DNA of 5,952 nt from assembly GCA_020345785.1 (NCBI GenBank), contig CP070771.1:3167186-3173137 (forward strand), given 5' to 3'. Under the pieces are notes generated by a model that ran no database searches, was not told where the DNA came from, and saw nothing but the letters and a program-made list of their open reading frames with translations. This stretch comes from Desulfobacterales bacterium. GTDB taxonomy: Bacteria > Desulfobacterota > Desulfobacteria > Desulfobacterales > JAFDCJ01. Numbering within the stretch: the first letter of the stretch is position 1; the number at the start of each line of letters is the position of its first letter. Positions 5,211-5,952 of this stretch are shown here, in pieces. The position numbers and the translations under genes are program-made.

Positions 5211-5952
5211 ATGCTACGAAAAACTACCCGATTGGTCAGCATCTGCATCATTGCGAGTTTTATGTTGGTATCCGTATCCCTGGCCGCCGATTACACCTTT
5301 CACGGCGCAAGCCAGTTTGACGAAAACCACGCATTCACGCGGCTGATGCGAAAATTTGAGCAGCTTGTTACACTGTATTACACGGGTGACAAGTCGATTG
5401 AATTCGTCATGCATCTGAACAGCGAACTGGGTCTTGAAAAAGACTACTTCGCCTATCTGAACCAGGGCATTTCGGTGGATTACGCGGTCGTCGCCCCCTC
5501 TCACATGTCGACCTTCTCCAAGATGGCGTCGTTGCTCGACCCGCCGATGCTCTACAAGAATCACATCCACTGGAGCAAAGTTCTCGGCGGGAACGCTCTT
5601 GACCCCATTAAAAACGACGTCCTCAAACGGGCCGATGTCCTTCTCATCGGATACGGCGGCGGCGGAACGCGTCACCTGATCGTCAACAAACCGGTTCAGA
5701 CCATGGCCGATGTCAAGGGGCTTCCGATCCGGGTCATGGGGGCACCGATTCAGACCCGAATGTTCGATGCCTTCGGTATGGCGCCGACGGTCATTGCCTA
5801 TGCCGAGGTTTACAACGCGATTCAAACGGGCGTCATTGATGCCGCCGAGAATGAAGCGGCCGGTATTCAGCAGATGAAGTTTTATGAGGTCGGACCGAAC
5901 ATTGCACTGACAGCCCATTCCATCACGGTTCGTCCGCTGTGCTTCAGCAACA
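5211..5952 (+). CDS. TRAP transporter periplasmic solute-binding protein, DctP family (C-terminus cut by window edge)
   Basis: 247 residues are present before the window edge, of about 330-350 usual for the family. Residues 1-26 form a signal peptide: basic LRK start, hydrophobic core, then SLAA with likely cleavage after residue 25 or 26. The mature protein shows the DctP layout. NSELGLEKD (70-78) matches the conserved S-x-LG segment, and NQG-x-VDYAVVAPSHMS (84-100) the ligand-cleft strand. VKGLPIRVMG (168-177) contains Arg174, the arginine that in this family usually salt-bridges the ligand carboxylate. YAEVYNAIQTGVIDAAEN (197-213) matches the E-V-Y-x-A-L-Q-x-G-x-x-D-x-x-E-N motif. It would hand an organic acid (or sulfonate) to DctQ and DctM membrane subunits, expected beyond 5952. 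It lies 160 bases after the activase on the same strand, which suggests it imports the GRE substrate or a precursor. The ligand itself cannot be read. Confidence 0.92.
   Translation, partial: MLRKTTRLVSICIIASFMLVSVSLAADYTFHGASQFDENHAFTRLMRKFEQLVTLYYTGDKSIEFVMHLNSELGLEKDYFAYLNQGISVDYAVVAPSHMSTFSKMASLLDPPMLYKNHIHWSKVLGGNALDPIKNDVLKRADVLLIGYGGGGTRHLIVNKPVQTMADVKGLPIRVMGAPIQTRMFDAFGMAPTVIAYAEVYNAIQTGVIDAAENEAAGIQQMKFYEVGPNIALTAHSITVRPLCFSN

Noticed and set aside
5214..5918. Minus-strand open frame of 234 residues opposite the TRAP receptor
   Set aside because: The plus strand here encodes a clear DctP protein with signal peptide and AGGAGG site. The antisense product is His/Arg/Asp-rich and resembles reverse-strand readings of GC-rich genes.

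Overview
The window is ordinary-density bacterial DNA. It suggests a strict or facultative anaerobe, most plausibly a sulfate-reducing or related Desulfobacterota (old Deltaproteobacteria). This rests on an oxygen-sensitive glycyl radical enzyme (GRE) with its radical-SAM activase, a TRAP-type solute receptor next door, moderate GC, and an intergenic GCGTCT-type repeat that I associate from memory with that group. The taxonomic call is inference; no rRNA or other marker gene is present.

Layout. From 1 to 760 (minus) lies most of a DMT/EamA membrane transporter that runs off the left edge. From 951 to 1331 (minus) is a small nucleoside 2-deoxyribosyltransferase-like protein. A 275-bp divergent intergenic region (1332-1606) follows, with a candidate sigma-70 promoter facing right. 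From 1616 (or 1607) to 3979 (plus) is a complete GRE of the pyruvate-formate-lyase-like superfamily. A 165-bp gap holds two tandem stem-loops and a repeat-like element. From 4145 to 5050 (plus) is the cognate activating enzyme, probably starting at TTG. A 160-bp gap carries a good-looking promoter and a strong Shine-Dalgarno. From 5211 to the right edge is the first 247 residues of a DctP-family TRAP periplasmic binding protein.

How the genes work together. The three plus-strand genes look like a catabolic module. The TRAP receptor (with membrane subunits presumably beyond the right edge) would bring in an organic acid or sulfonate. The activase would install a glycyl radical on Gly762 of the GRE. 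The GRE would then cleave or eliminate a C-O, C-N, C-S or C-C bond by thiyl-radical chemistry at Cys428/Glu430. The substrate cannot be named. The pocket keeps the Cys-x-Glu pair of the dehydratase/lyase GREs, but appears to lack two polar residues that bind glycerol in glycerol dehydratase (His to Leu273, Asp to Asn442). The unassigned specificity of this GRE is the most interesting thing in the window. No microcompartment shell genes, mobile-element genes, CRISPR arrays or RNA genes were seen.
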